Shown piece by piece: positions 12,643 to 24,900 of a DNA stretch of 64,000 nucleotides. Origin of the DNA: Ulota crispa. Taxonomy: Eukaryota; Streptophyta; Bryopsida; Orthotrichales; Orthotrichaceae. The stretch lies in assembly GCA_963920765.1 (NCBI GenBank), contig OY987245.1, forward strand, positions 12,478,727-12,542,726, read 5' to 3'. Made by a program: the position numbers and the translations under genes. The notes beneath the pieces were generated by a model. It saw nothing but the letters and a program-made list of their open reading frames with translations. It did no database searches and was not told the DNA's origin. Within the stretch, counting starts at the first letter, position 1. The number at the start of each line of letters is the position of its first letter.

Positions 12643-13477
12643 GAGCATCCTCAATTCACCTAGCAAATAAGCATAGTATACCAACTTTGATTTTTGAATA
12701 GTCAATAGATCAAAATATAAAAAGTAGGGAAGTTTTTATGGATACCCTTGAAGATTGTCATAATTGTATAGATACCTTTGGTTTTTCAAAAATAGTACAA
12801 ACACCCTTGGACAATAATTTTCAAACATTTGTTTTGTTATGCACGGTACTTCCTTCATGATCAATGTTAAAGCAAGGAGTACAATAGAACATAAAAGAAG
12901 CATCTTGTGCACAAGGGAGAAAGAAGTGGCATGCATATAAAACAAAGGCTTGAAAATTATGCTCCAAAGATATTTGTGCAGTTTTTGAAAAAACTAGGGA
13001 TATATATACAAATATGGCAAACTTTAGGGGTATCCATAAAATCTCTCCAAAAATCACATGATTTGAAGGGCATGAAATAATTTATTGTGACATTGCCATA
13101 ATATTTTGATTTGGACATTGGTTGGTTTAGATACTTCACATCAAATGTTAGCTAACTTCCAAAAAGCTTAAAGGCCTCTCCAAATCAAGCCTAAATAAGG
13201 AAAATATAGTAAAAGAGTCCATACAATTGCCATCCCTTGTACTAAATTTTCCTTATTCAGGCTTGATTTGAAGAGGCCTCTAAGCTTTTGGAAGTTAGCT
13301 AACATTTGATTTGATGTATCTAAATCTACCAATGTCCAAACCAAAATATGATTGCATTTTCACAATAAAAAATTTCATGCTCTTCAAATCATGTGATTTT
13401 TATATCATGATCTATTCACTATTAAAACGTTGAGCTTGATATACCTGGCATGTTTGCATGGTGGACTAGGGATGCTC
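12643..13477. mobile_element. Tourist-like foldback MITE with long inverted arms
   Basis: The ends GAGCATCCTCAATTC and, in complement, GAGCATCCCTAGTCC are flanked by TTA on both sides. Long inner arms, for example AAATGTTAGCTAACTTCC near 13145 and its complement near 13300, make most of the element self-complementary. The left arm is interrupted by a different element at 12727-13048. The inner arms are also found in elements with other ends at 15388-16131 and 61352-61753. Confidence 0.75.
12727..13048. mobile_element. Nested MITE with TTTTATGGATACC ends
   Basis: The left end GGGAAGTTTTTATGGATACC and the right end GGTATCCATAAAATCTCTCC are inverted copies. The element splits the left arm of the surrounding foldback MITE: the interrupted arm can be read across in the intact right arm. 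A relative lies at 24573-24897 in a kinase intron. Superfamily is not certain; the flanks share AAAAA plus mismatched bases. Confidence 0.6.
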
Positions 13478-14413
13478 TTAACCCGTAAAGGACAAAGCCC
13501 TTTTTTTTAGTGAAAGTTATTGATAACTGCCACTTTTGGGGGAATGAGTAGAAAGGTAGAAAAAAAAATTATTTTTGGAAATCCAACTATAAGATCTTGC
13601 CCTAGACTACTGGAGGTACTTGTGGAAAAAAAATTAGCTCATTCTACATGTAGAGGAGTGATATGTTGACATTTGAAATGAAAATAAAAGTTTTTTCTTT
13701 GTTGCCCAAAATTTTTAGAAGCCAACCCCTAAATCAAATAAATTGCTCTACACAAAGTTGATGTTTATTTTTTCCATGTAGAAGACCAAGTGAGAAGTAA
13801 GTGTGGGAGAATTTTCAAATGAATTGGAGGTGTCAATCATACTTTGTAAAATCTTGCAATGCCATAAGGCCATCAAATTTGCATACACACTAGGCAAAAT
13901 TGGAGGATTTATGTAAAACTCAGAAATCTGAATTACTTTTATCCAAATGATAAAAACTAAGGAATCTTAGTCTAATACAACTTGGAGAAAAAAGAAGTCA
14001 AAAACCAAATTCACAAAGAGCTCAAAAAAGTAAAGCACCAAAGGTAAAAGGATTGGAGGTCTGGGAGTCCCATACCTACCAGCAAACTAAAACTTCTCAC
14101 TCATAAATCAAATTGAATGATTTAAAGCTTCCCACATATGTATAAATCTAAAGAACCAATTTTAGATTTTTATTTTGAAAAAATGTTGTTTGTAAAAAAA
14201 AATTTGGTTGCTTGCTCTCCTGCATTTTTCAAAAATTCATGCATAACTTCTTCAATAATTGTCCGCATGAAGAAAAAATAGATGCGCATGCAGATCTTTG
14301 AATTCCCCATCTTCCATAAAAGTTTCAAAAAATCACACAAAGTAGTTTAACCATAGGTACATGCCCAAAATCTCATTTGTCTCCCGGAGGGACAATAATC
14401 CTTTAGGGATTAA
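13478..14413. mobile_element. TTAA-flanked element (E8), same family as E9
   Basis: Starts TTAACCCGTAAAGGACAA and ends ATAATCCTTTAGGGATTAA. The inverted ends contain CCCTAAAGGA with TTAA flanks. Interior blocks such as ATCCAACTATAAGATCTTG are shared with the element at 16132-17444. It abuts the preceding Tourist-like MITE, whose TTA duplication forms part of its TTAA target. Confidence 0.75.
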
Positions 14414-15387
14414 TGTGAAATTTTGAAAGTGAATAAAAGTTACCAACTCCAAAATAGGGGCAGATTGTTACTTTTACCATTGCATGTAAAATTAACTGAG
14501 ATTTTCCACCCTGGCTCCCACAAACACATATGTGCGGTACACCCAAGTGACCGAACCTCTGCAAATAATGAGGGAAAGTTCTATTACGGTTGTGGTTTTG
14601 TGGTCCCACTGTGATCAGCTTTACGCCCTTGAAATCATAACCCTTTTGTTGTCATGCACACAAAGCTTCTTGCATGCAATGCTTTTAAAATTCCTCTCTC
14701 AATAATAACCATGGACTACTCAAACTCCCGAAAAGCCTTGGGGTTTTATATGGGTTTTCAACATGGCTATCCTTGGCTTATTGGGAACTCTTTTCTAGTT
14801 GGTCTCTTTTGGACTTTGGGAGTCATGGATGCATAAATCAGTATAGTAAAGGACTTGGAGAGAACATGGGTTCCACCAGCTCAATCCCCTTTCATAGGTC
14901 CAACCGGCCGTGACTCTTGGGCTACTTGCAGCTAGCTAGTCTACGGTGGTCTCTTCTATTAGGATCGGATTAAATGACATGCCGTTTTGTGGGGCGAGTG
15001 CGGAAAATCTTAGCATTTTTAGGTGAAAGGAAGGCCTGGTTCAGATTAGTGGCCGGACAAAGTACAAAAAGTGGCACTCCGTCTGGTGTTTAATCTTCTA
15101 AAACCATTTTCACAACATCTATTAGTTATGTGTGTCGTTCAAGAGTGTTCCTCAACCAAACAAGTTTGGTACCACCCTTTGAGCAAGCCCCAAAATTTCA
15201 CTATCTTTTCTGCTAACATGGACATATTGGTTGGTGACATGGCAAGTTGAAGTACTGGACAAAATCCTAAATGCAAACCCCTCAATGGACAAAACTAATA
15301 TTTCAACCAATGACAATTGAGATGATTTTGTGCGGTCACTAGTCTAAACCGGGCCTAATAATCTACTCCTCATTTTGGAGTTGGTTA
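14414..15387. other. Gene-free region
   Basis: No gene is supported. Two short ORFs near 14423-14836 lack any family signature, and no complete transposon ends were recognised. Confidence 0.4.
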
Positions 15388-16131
15388 GGGCATCTACAAT
15401 GCACCTTGCTACAAGCCCCATACATTATGCCTAGTCTTTCAATAGATAATAAATTTTAACATATTTTTTTATGACTTGAAGGGCATTGAAACTTTTATTG
15501 AAAAAATAAATAAAATTTGGGTTTGGACATTGACTAATTTAGATACATCCCATCAAACGTTAGCTACACTAAATATTGCGTTTAGGTTGCCCTACACTAG
15601 TTTCCCAACATGCTAAATTATATAAATGTTTATTGATGCTACAATAATTTTCATTAGTAATTTTTAAAAGGTGTGGCAACAACAAACAAGTTGCTTGAAA
15701 AACTAACTAGCAATGATCAAGTCATGAACTACGTGAAATCCTAATATTTAGAGAGTTACATGTGCCTCAAAGTGGCCAAGTGATGAGTCATGAGGTACCT
15801 TTCCAAGGTACGGCAACCTAATTGTCACGGCAACCTAAATGCAATATATAAGGTAGCTTTCAAAAAAAATTAAAGGTTTCTCCAAATCAAGCCTAAAAAA
15901 GGAAATTTCAGCCAAGGGGATGGTATTGGGATGTCATTGTAGTGTCAACTTAGCTGAAATTTCCTTTTCTATGCTTGATTTGGAGAAGCCTCTAAATTTT
16001 TTAGAAGCTAGCTAACATTTGAAGGAATGTATCTAAATTAGTCAATGTCCAAACCCAAATTTTACTATTTTTTGCAATAATACTTTAATTCTTTTCAAAT
16101 CATAAAAAAAAATGTCAAAATTTATTATTTG
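15388..16131. mobile_element. Foldback MITE sharing inner arms with other elements, twice interrupted
   Basis: The inner arms (around 15513-15566 and 15852-16060) are inverted copies and closely match the arms of the MITE at 12643-13477, including the TTGGACATTG and AAATCAAGCCT words. The left arm is split by an unrelated element at 15567-15851. The right arm seems to continue into the TTAA element that begins at 16132. The left outer end reads GGGCATCTACAATG; the matching right end was not found with confidence. Confidence 0.55.
15567..15851. mobile_element. Nested MITE with GTTTAGGTTGCC ends (N1)
   Basis: Ends are ATATTGCGTTTAGGTTGCC and its near-complement GGCAACCTAAATGCAATAT. The insertion site in the surrounding arm is recoverable: GTTAGCTA on the left and GGTAGCTT on the right correspond to a single site in the intact arm. 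Relatives lie at 48708-48920 and 60301-60600. Confidence 0.6.
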
Positions 16132-17444
16132 TTAACCCCTAAAGGACCACCCCCATTATTTTGTCAAAAGACACTCAAAACTGCCATTTCTATGACAAAG
16201 AGTAAGAAAGTTTGAAAATTGATATTTTTGCATATCCAACCACAAGATCTTATACAAGACTAGTATGAGAATGTGTGAAAACAAATTCAAAAACTTTGAC
16301 CGCAAAGATTGCAAGATACTATAGTTTAAAGTTTAAAAAAATAAAAAAATTGCACCTTGCATGACTAGACTATTTGACTTTGAACTTTCACCACAAATTT
16401 TGGAAGTTTAAATCTTTATGGTGGAAAATTAAGTTTAGAATCTTTGGAAAAAAAACAAAACAAAAAATACTTAATTTTCATTCTTTAAAAAACATTAGGT
16501 AGAAGAAGGTATGGGATTGAACAAAATCTTAAATTGTTAATAATCTTGCAATGGAATTGAAACACAATGATCCCAATGATGAGGTGTTCTAGCAAGCAAA
16601 CTTCACCCTTTCCAACAATTTTTATTGAAAAAATGTTAAATTTGCATTCAAAAATGAAGTTTATAAGTTATTTTTTCAAAAAGACTAGTGTGGCCCTGTG
16701 CAGTTGGCACATTTTTCACCCCCATGCCATCTCCTCTAACCACTTGTGGTTAAACTTGTACTTTACTTTAGTTAAACTTGTCCTCTACCTTTTTTTTAAG
16801 TGAACATCCAAATTTTATTTTAGTTAAACTTGTACTCTACCCTATTTTTACACAAAATTTGTCTTTGGCCAATTAATAATTTTTGAGTTTTTGAATTCAT
16901 TAAAAACTTTGAAATTTAATAAATTTCTCACCCTAGGTCCAAATGCCACCAAACCAAGCCCATGCACCCCTCCTTGCCGAGAGCTTTCCAATGATACCAA
17001 GTAAGCAACGGGGGGACACAAGGTACGGGAATCTCAATGTGACAAACATCCAAACATTGAATCATCCAAATAGCCTAATTTAAGGTATAGATGCTTAAAT
17101 TGCTCAAAAAACAAGATTGTCCATAACTTTCTCATATCTAATCCAAATGGAATGAATCAAAGCTTCAAATGTAGACAAACTATTAACTACAAGAAGAAAA
17201 AATAAAATAAAAATCAGGTTTTTGTAATAAAAAATTGGCTGCCCAATCTCCATAAGTTTTTGCTTATCTGGGCATAACTTTTGCTTATGGGCATAGATTG
17301 GAAAAAAATTATATTCCTCAAAAGCTCATGTGTTTTTCTATCTTCAAAAAAAGTTTCAAAAAATCAAGACAATAAATGAGGCTATAGATACTTGCTTGAA
17401 ATCCCATTTATCCTCCAAAGGGACAACAATCCTTTAGGGGTTAA
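16132..17444. mobile_element. TTAA-flanked element (E9), 1.3 kb
   Basis: Starts TTAACCCCTAAAGGACC and ends AATCCTTTAGGGGTTAA, a near-perfect inverted terminus with TTAA flanks. It is a relative of the element at 13478-14413 but longer. The extra length lies mainly around 16700-16870, where a TTAAACTTGTACTYTAC phrase is repeated. No transposase ORF is present. Confidence 0.75.
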
Positions 17445-17824
17445 GCATTCTAGTTTTTTGGTTTATTCAACAATGGGCATTTTTAGAGGATAATTATAAA
17501 ATAATTGGGCTAAATTTTGGGAAATTATTTTATGCCAAATCAGCTCTCAACCTACACTATGGAATTGCGTCCAAAACAATTATAATGTGTATTCAAGCAT
17601 GATCACCATTACCAACCTATCTTGAGTTTTGTTAAATCTTCTTTGCAATTAAAAATAAAATAAAAATACTCTAAAGACCTATTTTCATTTATATCCACAA
17701 TAAGTGAATAACTAAGAATTTTAAAGTGGTGACTCAAAATTGCCTCTTTGTTTGTCACGTTCAAAATGTATACAATTTAGATAAGAATTTGTATGCATTG
17801 ATTAAGTAGCATTGGAACAACTAT

Positions 17825-17980
17825 CACTACAAAAAAATCATGGTCAAATCTACAGAAAAGTTGACAAAAATTTGTGACCTAATTTACAATATATTGTAGA
17901 TTAGGTCACAAATTATTGTAGATTAGGTCACAAATTTTTGTCAACTTTTCTATAGATTTGACCACGGTTTCCTTATAGTG
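17825..17980. mobile_element. CACTA-type mini-element, 156 bp
   Basis: The element starts CACTACAAAAAAATC and its other end reads CACTATAAGGAAACC in complement. A 3-bp TAT duplication flanks it (17822-17824 and 17981-17983). The arms are largely self-complementary and there is a small internal tandem (TTGTAGATTAGGTCACAAA, two units). CACTA ends with a 3-bp duplication are standard for CACTA-derived MITEs. Confidence 0.75.
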
Positions 17981-17994
17981 TATGTATAGTTACT

Positions 17995-18541
17995 TTAACC
18001 CCGAAACACCCAATCAACCATTTTTTGGTTGATGCCCTTTTTTGCAAGCTGCTTGAAATTAGAAAAAAAGAATTGAAAAAAAAATTTATATAGGAGAGCA
18101 AGTTTACTTTCCAACCTAGTATGAATCATGTCAATCCAAGTTAAACTCCACCAAGGAGAATTATTCAAAGACAAACACTTCAATATTTGCTAGTATTACA
18201 AAATTCACTATTTCAAGAAACTAATGATATTCTCTCCATCAAAAATATTTTATTTTTGAACTTTCAAATAGAATGTCTATTTTTGACCAATTGTACCAAG
18301 TATTAAATTTTGTGAATAAAATTTGTAATTTTGATGAATATCAAATGATAAAGGCTTCTAAATTCATTAAATAAGTGTACAATTTTTTTTGAATGTTTGA
18401 ATATACGGATAATTACTAAACATCATGATTCTTGTTCTCTGTTTCTAAAAAAACTTCATTGAAGTTACAAAAGTATCATTTTAGAACACATTTTTGTTTT
18501 GCCCTTACCCCCTTGGGTGTTGTGGGATTAAGAGACATGAT
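17995..18541. mobile_element. TTAA-flanked element (E10)
   Basis: Starts TTAACCCCGAAACACCCAAT and ends TTGGGTGTTGTGGGATTAA. The inverted ends share ACACCCAA with TTAA on both sides. It is a 547-bp, non-coding element. Its ends differ from E3 and E8 beyond the first bases, so it is a separate family within the group. Confidence 0.65.
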
Positions 18542-18869
18542 GAAAGAAGAATTGTTGAGCTAACTCTTGACATTTGTCATAGGGCTTTGAAATTGAGTTG
18601 TACATTTATTTTATTTTTATCAAAACAATAAGGATGTCAAACCTTATTTTTTCTAAGAAAGCCAAACTTGTCAAAGATAGTTCAAGTTGTCTTTTTTGAA
18701 TTTATTTTTTGTGATAAAAAATTACCAAGACAGAAGACAATGCAATTGTAGCTCCTATCCCGCACCACATGTTATTGTCTCACAAGTATGTTTGATTGAA
18801 AACTGTGCATCACCAATTCTTGAAGTTATCATACAAGCAGTTTTCCAAAAGACACTTTCCCACATTTTC

Positions 18870-19784
18870 TTAACCCTTTAAGGACCACGCGACCATATTT
18901 TGGTCGCTGGGAGTGGTTTTTGGCCTATAGGTTGAAACTGCTCAATAATTTGGAATTTGGTCTTGAAATATGCATGTGATCACAAGAATTTTGCATCCAT
19001 CTAAAAAAAGAACAATGCAACCGGGTATGTGAGTTGACAAATAATGGTGTTTATACGGCATGGCTTCAAAATACGTATCCATTTTTTGTCAAAAGATGGA
19101 TCAAAGCAACAACACAATATATCAAACATCCAAGAAGAATGTCAAATTTCAATTGTGCGGTCCTAAAAAATTTCATATTCCTCAAGAAATATGCTTGTAT
19201 TGTTTTCCTATACGGTAGTAATATAATTGTAGTATTTGAAGATCTACTAAAATGGTGTTGTCATTTTGGCTTCAAAATATGTCATCCTACATTTAAGGCC
19301 AATTCTTGATTGCATTCACCAATCAAATTTCCCATAACAATTATCAAATTTCTTGTAGAATTGTTTTAGGGTAGCAAAGAAAATGGGATTTTTGACCCTT
19401 TTTGTCCACTTAGCTACACCTTGTGATTGCTATTTTTGTCTATTTTGTGTGGAATTAGTCTTGTTGAAAAGGTGGAAAACCTTGCTTTCTAGAAATATAA
19501 GGCTCTTTTCAATCAAAGCCTACATGAAGCAGTAACATTCAAAACCACACAAGCATGAAAACTAGAGATTTTCCATATACAGCTCACTTAATCATTATAA
19601 TGTTTCACCTCCAACAGTAAATCTAGCTAAAATTTTGATGCTTTAAAGTGGACAAGGTGTACTTCCCATTTGTACGGTTAGATTATTGAAAATGGGTCCA
19701 TATTTGAGTTAATTGCACATTTAAGCTTACAATCCTTGTTTTTAGTGGATTTTGTGAAAATGGGTGTGGTCCTTAAAGGGTCAA
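18870..19784. mobile_element. TTAA-flanked element (E11)
   Basis: Starts TTAACCCTTTAAGGACCAC and ends GTGGTCCTTAAAGGGTCAA. The inverted ends match over CCCTTTAAGGACCAC, while the right target copy has changed to TCAA. The element is 915 bp and non-coding. Confidence 0.75.
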
Positions 19785-20448
19785 CTTCTTGACAAAATCA
19801 ATTAAATGTATGACCAATAATCCTACATTCAATATCCTCAATTTGGTAAGGATGAATATGAAGCGTTTTACTAATCCTAGCATTACAAAATCCAAAATTA
19901 AAAACCACAATGTATGGTGAATACAACTTGGAAATTTTGCTACTCCATGGCTCTTCTAAATTGCTTCAAAAGATCAGTCAAATAGGCAAAGTGATCTGTG
20001 CTTGGAGATTTTAGTTTTAGAGGGTGTGTATGACATCAAAAACTCTCAATTACTATGACCATGTGCAATCCAAGTTTGCATGCATACTCTAAATTAATTA
20101 AATGTGGTATGAATATAATTCTAAGTAACCAAAACACAATACAAGGAGTGGAAGTATCAAGAGAAGGATGGTTGAGGATCTTGAAGTCGTGTCCTCCTTG
20201 CATTGTCTAGATTTGACAATTGTCTTGGTGACATAGCCATAATTGGAGATGAAGCATTCTGTACAAAAACCACATGAAGATTACTTCAATTGAAACAACT
20301 CTAAAAGTTGCTTTACACTAAGAATTGAGGAATGTTTTTACCTTTTTATACTCCCAATGTTGGCACTTCATTAATTAGTTTTTCCAAAAACAACCTCAAG
20401 GCCTTTACACTAGGAGTCAAAGCTAGAAATTTAGGATGTGTTCTAGTA
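19785..20448. other. Gene-free spacer between TTAA elements
   Basis: No gene or complete repeat is recognised in this AT-rich stretch. Confidence 0.4.
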
Positions 20449-20859
20449 TTAACCCTTTAACGATTGCGGTCGATTCTGGGGTGGGCAATCCTTTGTATTT
20501 CTATTTGGGGATATTTTAGGGTTATTGAATACAAATGTCTATCATAGATCTGACCGTATAGATGGAAGTAACTTGCAGCGTTTAGTGTTATGCATCATGC
20601 ATTATGCTCACTCTTTAGTTGTTATAGTCATCTTTTTGCATTTATTGGTGTATTTTCAGCCCGTACTCTTTTAGTTTTTTCAACTCTCTAGTCGCATGCC
20701 ACCTCAAATTGGCATGGTTACTATCCTAAACTCTTCACTTTCCAATTCCCCATACCCGTCTCCTTTGCCACGTCATCAAATTCCTTGACATGCTCTCTCT
20801 ACAATCTGAAAAGAGTCAAAATCGACCAGGAATTGGTCGACCAGTCCTTAATGGGTTAA
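20449..20859. mobile_element. TTAA-flanked element (E12)
   Basis: A 411-bp element with ends TTAACCCTTTAACGATTG and, in complement, TTAACCCATTAAGGACTG. Subterminal GGTCGA words occur near both ends. TTAA is present on both sides. Confidence 0.7.
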
Positions 20860-21313
20860 AAAAAACAATATCAGGCATAGCCCCAACTCCAAAAGTTGGG
20901 TTCTCCAAAACTGGAAAACCACTTCTTGACTCCAAGGCCAATTTTGTATCTCATTAAAACATATTTATTTGAATAAAAAGCATTCTTTTGAGATAATCAA
21001 CACTGTAGGATGGTATAAAAATGTCAACAGTTTTACTTGATCAATTCTTTTCTAAATTCTTTTTCTCTTGAATTTGTCAAATTTTGCATCAGCAGCCTTA
21101 TTATTTTGGCCTTAAGGCCGTTCCACTCTAAATGATTTGGTCCATGCTATACTCATATTATGATGACTACTTGAGACTGTTCTTTGAGTTCATTTAAGCC
21201 AAAATCTTGATTAAAACAATCCCAAATTTTCATGGCATTGACTCCTATTGTAAAGCAACCCTTAATGTTCCATTGATTTGAAAGATGCATCTAACACAAT
21301 ATTTATTGATCCA

Positions 21314-21425
21314 GAAAAAATACACAATTTTGGGACTTTTGGGTTTTACATTCTCAAATGATTATTTTACTAAACATTCTTTCAAGGACGTAAAACCCAA
21401 AAGTTTCAAAATTGTGTTTTTTCTC
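21314..21425. repeat. Long hairpin
   Basis: Two arms of about 36 bases are inverted copies: CACAATTTTGGGACTTTTG at the left and its near-complement CAAAAGTTTCAAAATTGTG at the right, separated by about 40 bases. It lies downstream of the kinase gene and is probably a small MITE remnant. Confidence 0.55.
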
Positions 21426-21452
21426 AAATTAATGAATACATATTATCTATAA

Positions 21453-21864
21453 GGGGATTGATATGTCTACCACACCCTTTCAGCTATTCTACCACACCTT
21501 GGGGTAAATTTTAGATTTCTACCATCAAATAGTTGAATTTGAGAATTTGGAATTCAAATTTGGACTTAGAGACCTTCATTTTGTCTAGAACCATAAAAAA
21601 AGGTTGTAATTGAACAACACCCAATGAAAAAGCTTAGCTCGGGGCAAAAGTAGTACTTTTACTTTTGTTTATATATCAAAAAAGCTTTTTCATTGGGTGT
21701 TGTTCAATTACAATTTTATTTTATGATTCTAAACAAAATCATGGTCTTTGAGTCCAAATCTGAATTTCAAATTCTCAAATTCAGCTCTCTGATGGTAGAA
21801 ATCTAAAATTTACCCCGGAGTATGGTAGAATAGCTGAAAGGGTGTGGTAGACATATCAATCCCC
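21453..21864. mobile_element. Mutator-like MITE with perfect 9-bp target duplication
   Basis: The ends GGGGATTGATATGTCTACC are perfectly inverted. A 9-bp direct repeat TATCTATAA flanks both sides (21444-21452 and 21865-21873). Nearly the whole 412 bp is two inverted arms. A 9-bp duplication is typical of Mutator-like elements. It lies just downstream of the last recognised kinase exon. Confidence 0.85.
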
Positions 21865-21918
21865 TATCTATAAATGTAAGCTTTTGCTTTAGTATTTGAA
21901 ATATTTGAAAGAGCTCAC

Positions 21919-24900
21919 CGCCACCATCCAAGGATGTTGCATGAGTTCCTCTGGTGTCAGGCGCTTATTCTTGTCCCAACGCAAACAAGACTCTATAAAT
22001 GAGACAAACAAGCCGTCGTTTGACCCAACAGCAAATCCCAGATCCTTAGAGCCTGGAAACCGTTTCTTTCCTCTAGAATTCTGGACAAACTTTGGATGGT
22101 TTTCAGCATCTGCACACAAAAAATAACAAAACATGGTTCCACTCAACATGTCCTTTGATTTGGAAATGATCAGAACTCTTGTGCAAATTGTTTAACAAAA
22201 TTTTGGGAACAAATAACATGAAGCAAAACATATGAGTGAAGAATTTAGTTCGGTACCAAAAAATAGGCTTTTGCGCAAAGAATCTTCTAGAATGGAAGGA
22301 GGCGGAATATCCAGCACTTCCATGATGCAACTTAGTTGCTCAACCTCGTCCTCTCCTGGAAACAATGGATGTCCTGAGCAAACATGCAATGCCAGTTCGT
22401 TATTGTGCTACAATTTTCATGTAATAGGAATTGTATAAACAAAGGATGCAAAATCACAAAAAATAAAAAAAATTGGGGCACAATTTGACAAGAGCACAAT
22501 CACAATACTAGTGTTGTCCAATTCTTAGGAAGATTGATGTCTAAAAGAAGGTTTGCTTTCTAAAATGGGCAACGTTATTTGTGAGCTTAAAAGGGTGAGT
22601 CAGGAGTGGTGAGTCAAGATTTTGTGTGTGGGAACTAATTCTAAGCTCAAAATCAATGGACAAACCAAAAAAACAACAAGTTTTTCAAAAAATAAAACTT
22701 TAAAATACACAATTCTAGGGCCTATGTATATGATTATAGGTGAGATTTAATATTTTGACAAAAAAAAAAAGGCTCATGACTCACAACTCAAGAATCCCTG
22801 CTCACGGTTTAGCATTCTCCATTTCTCCCACATGTAAGCAACACAATATTTGGAAGTACTAAAGGTTATATGACAAGCAAACAAATACTTGGCATCCAAT
22901 AAATTGGGTTAGGTTAGAATAAATAATGTTGACTAGCCCCATTTTGTAATTACTATGTGATTTTATGCCCTTGTTTGTAAACTATTAATTCATAATTATT
23001 CTAAGGGTACACAATTGTAAATGGGTATACAATATTACAATTTTAAAATTTTGAGAATGTCAACCTGAGAAGAGCTCAGCAATAACGCATCCAAAACTCC
23101 ATATGTCAATCATGGTATCATACGGCACTCCTGCGCCCCCACTAGCCTTTAATTTTATTAATTAAAATAAAAAACTTTAATCACACGTTAAGATGCACCC
23201 TCAAGTTAAAATTGAGAATGTATTTAAATGCAACTTGTTGTATTGTAATTGACAACATGAATAGTACCTAAAATAACTTCAGGTGATCGATAAAACCGAC
23301 TTTGTATGTAGGTATAAACTGTACAATCAGCACGTTTGTGAGATAAACTTGATAAGTAAGCCAAAGTAATCGCGTAGTATTTCAACAATAGACATGACCA
23401 TAAATCATGTAAAGTCATTTTAAAAGTATATTTTTATATACTACACAAACAGTCAAGTCATGGAGCGCCTAGATTACAATATTTGTTAATTTGGGAAAAC
23501 TCTTTCCATCATTTTTGGGATATTGAATTTTACATTTGTGAGAATTTTTGGGTGATCAAAGTAATTTTTTTGATAATTCCTTCAAAGTATATCATTATTG
23601 ATATAAGGTTTTGAAGAAATCACCCTGAAACCCATTCTAAATCACTAAAAAACTCTCAAAAATAAATAATCCAGGAGGCCCCAAAATTGATTTTTTTCCC
23701 CAAATTAACAAAGACCAAATTCTAGTTAATTTTGAGACACAATACTCTCCAATGAAATTGATTGAGACCATCCAATGTTAGAGATTTATAACTCTTAAAA
23801 AGTAAATGAAAAGAAGGACTATAACTCTCTACCACTATTTTTTTTGCAATTGTCATGTGCCATGTGACAAATGAAAGTGACAAGAGAGGATTATGTTTGA
23901 TTAGAACGCACTTTTTTCGTGGGCAAAGCAACTCGATCCAAAATCAATAATTACTATCTTTTTTGATTTTGGTTGTTGCAATAAGATATTCTCCGGTTTT
24001 AAATCAGAGTGTATCACTTGCAACTTGCGCAAAAATCGTAAGGATTCCAGCATTTGGATAGCAAAGCTTCTTATCAAAGACATATTCATGCCCTGCAATT
24101 CAATAGCAACGTGGTCATGAGACCTAGTACTTAGTCAGGTTCTAACATTTGGTCAAGTTCTAATATTGAATAGACAAAAATAAGTAAATATCTTCTTATG
24201 GATATGTAGTTCTTCTTAATTTTTAAGATTCAAATTTAAATTAAATTCAAATTAAATTCAAAAGCGTGATAGACCTGGAAGTTATTGCGTTTGATGAATT
24301 CGTAGAGAGAAATGTCATGCAAAGAAAAAGTAATGCAAAGATGGCCACGGAATTGAAATGATTCATATATGTTGATGGTGTTGGTGTTAATGGGTTCAGC
24401 CAACGCCTGCCAAGTTGCGCCTTCCCTTTCCCCCATCATTCCCATGCTTTAGAGTCCCTATGCACTCCCTCTTGCTTTCTAATTCTAGCATTCATCAATT
24501 ATGCGTATAATATTTAAAAGGTGCAATTAGTTTCAAATTGCTAGTATTGAATATCTTATAGAATTTTTTTAAGTGGTATTTTATGGGTACCCTTAAAACT
24601 TGCAATATTTGTATGGATGCTCCTAGTTTTTTAGAAATTGCACAAATATCTTTGACATACTTTCATAATTGTAGAAACCCTTCTTGAGTTATTAAAGTTG
24701 CATGTTACCTACTTTTGGGCAATGATTGGCTTTTCATCACTGCCTAAAAGTAAGTGGCATGCATTTTTGATAATTGTGGGGAAGGGTTTTTTTGCACTTA
24801 TCAAAACATATGTCAAGTGCATTTATGGAATTTCTATAAAACTAGGAACATTTATACAAATATTTCAAATTTCAAGGATATCTATCAAAATTTTCCATCC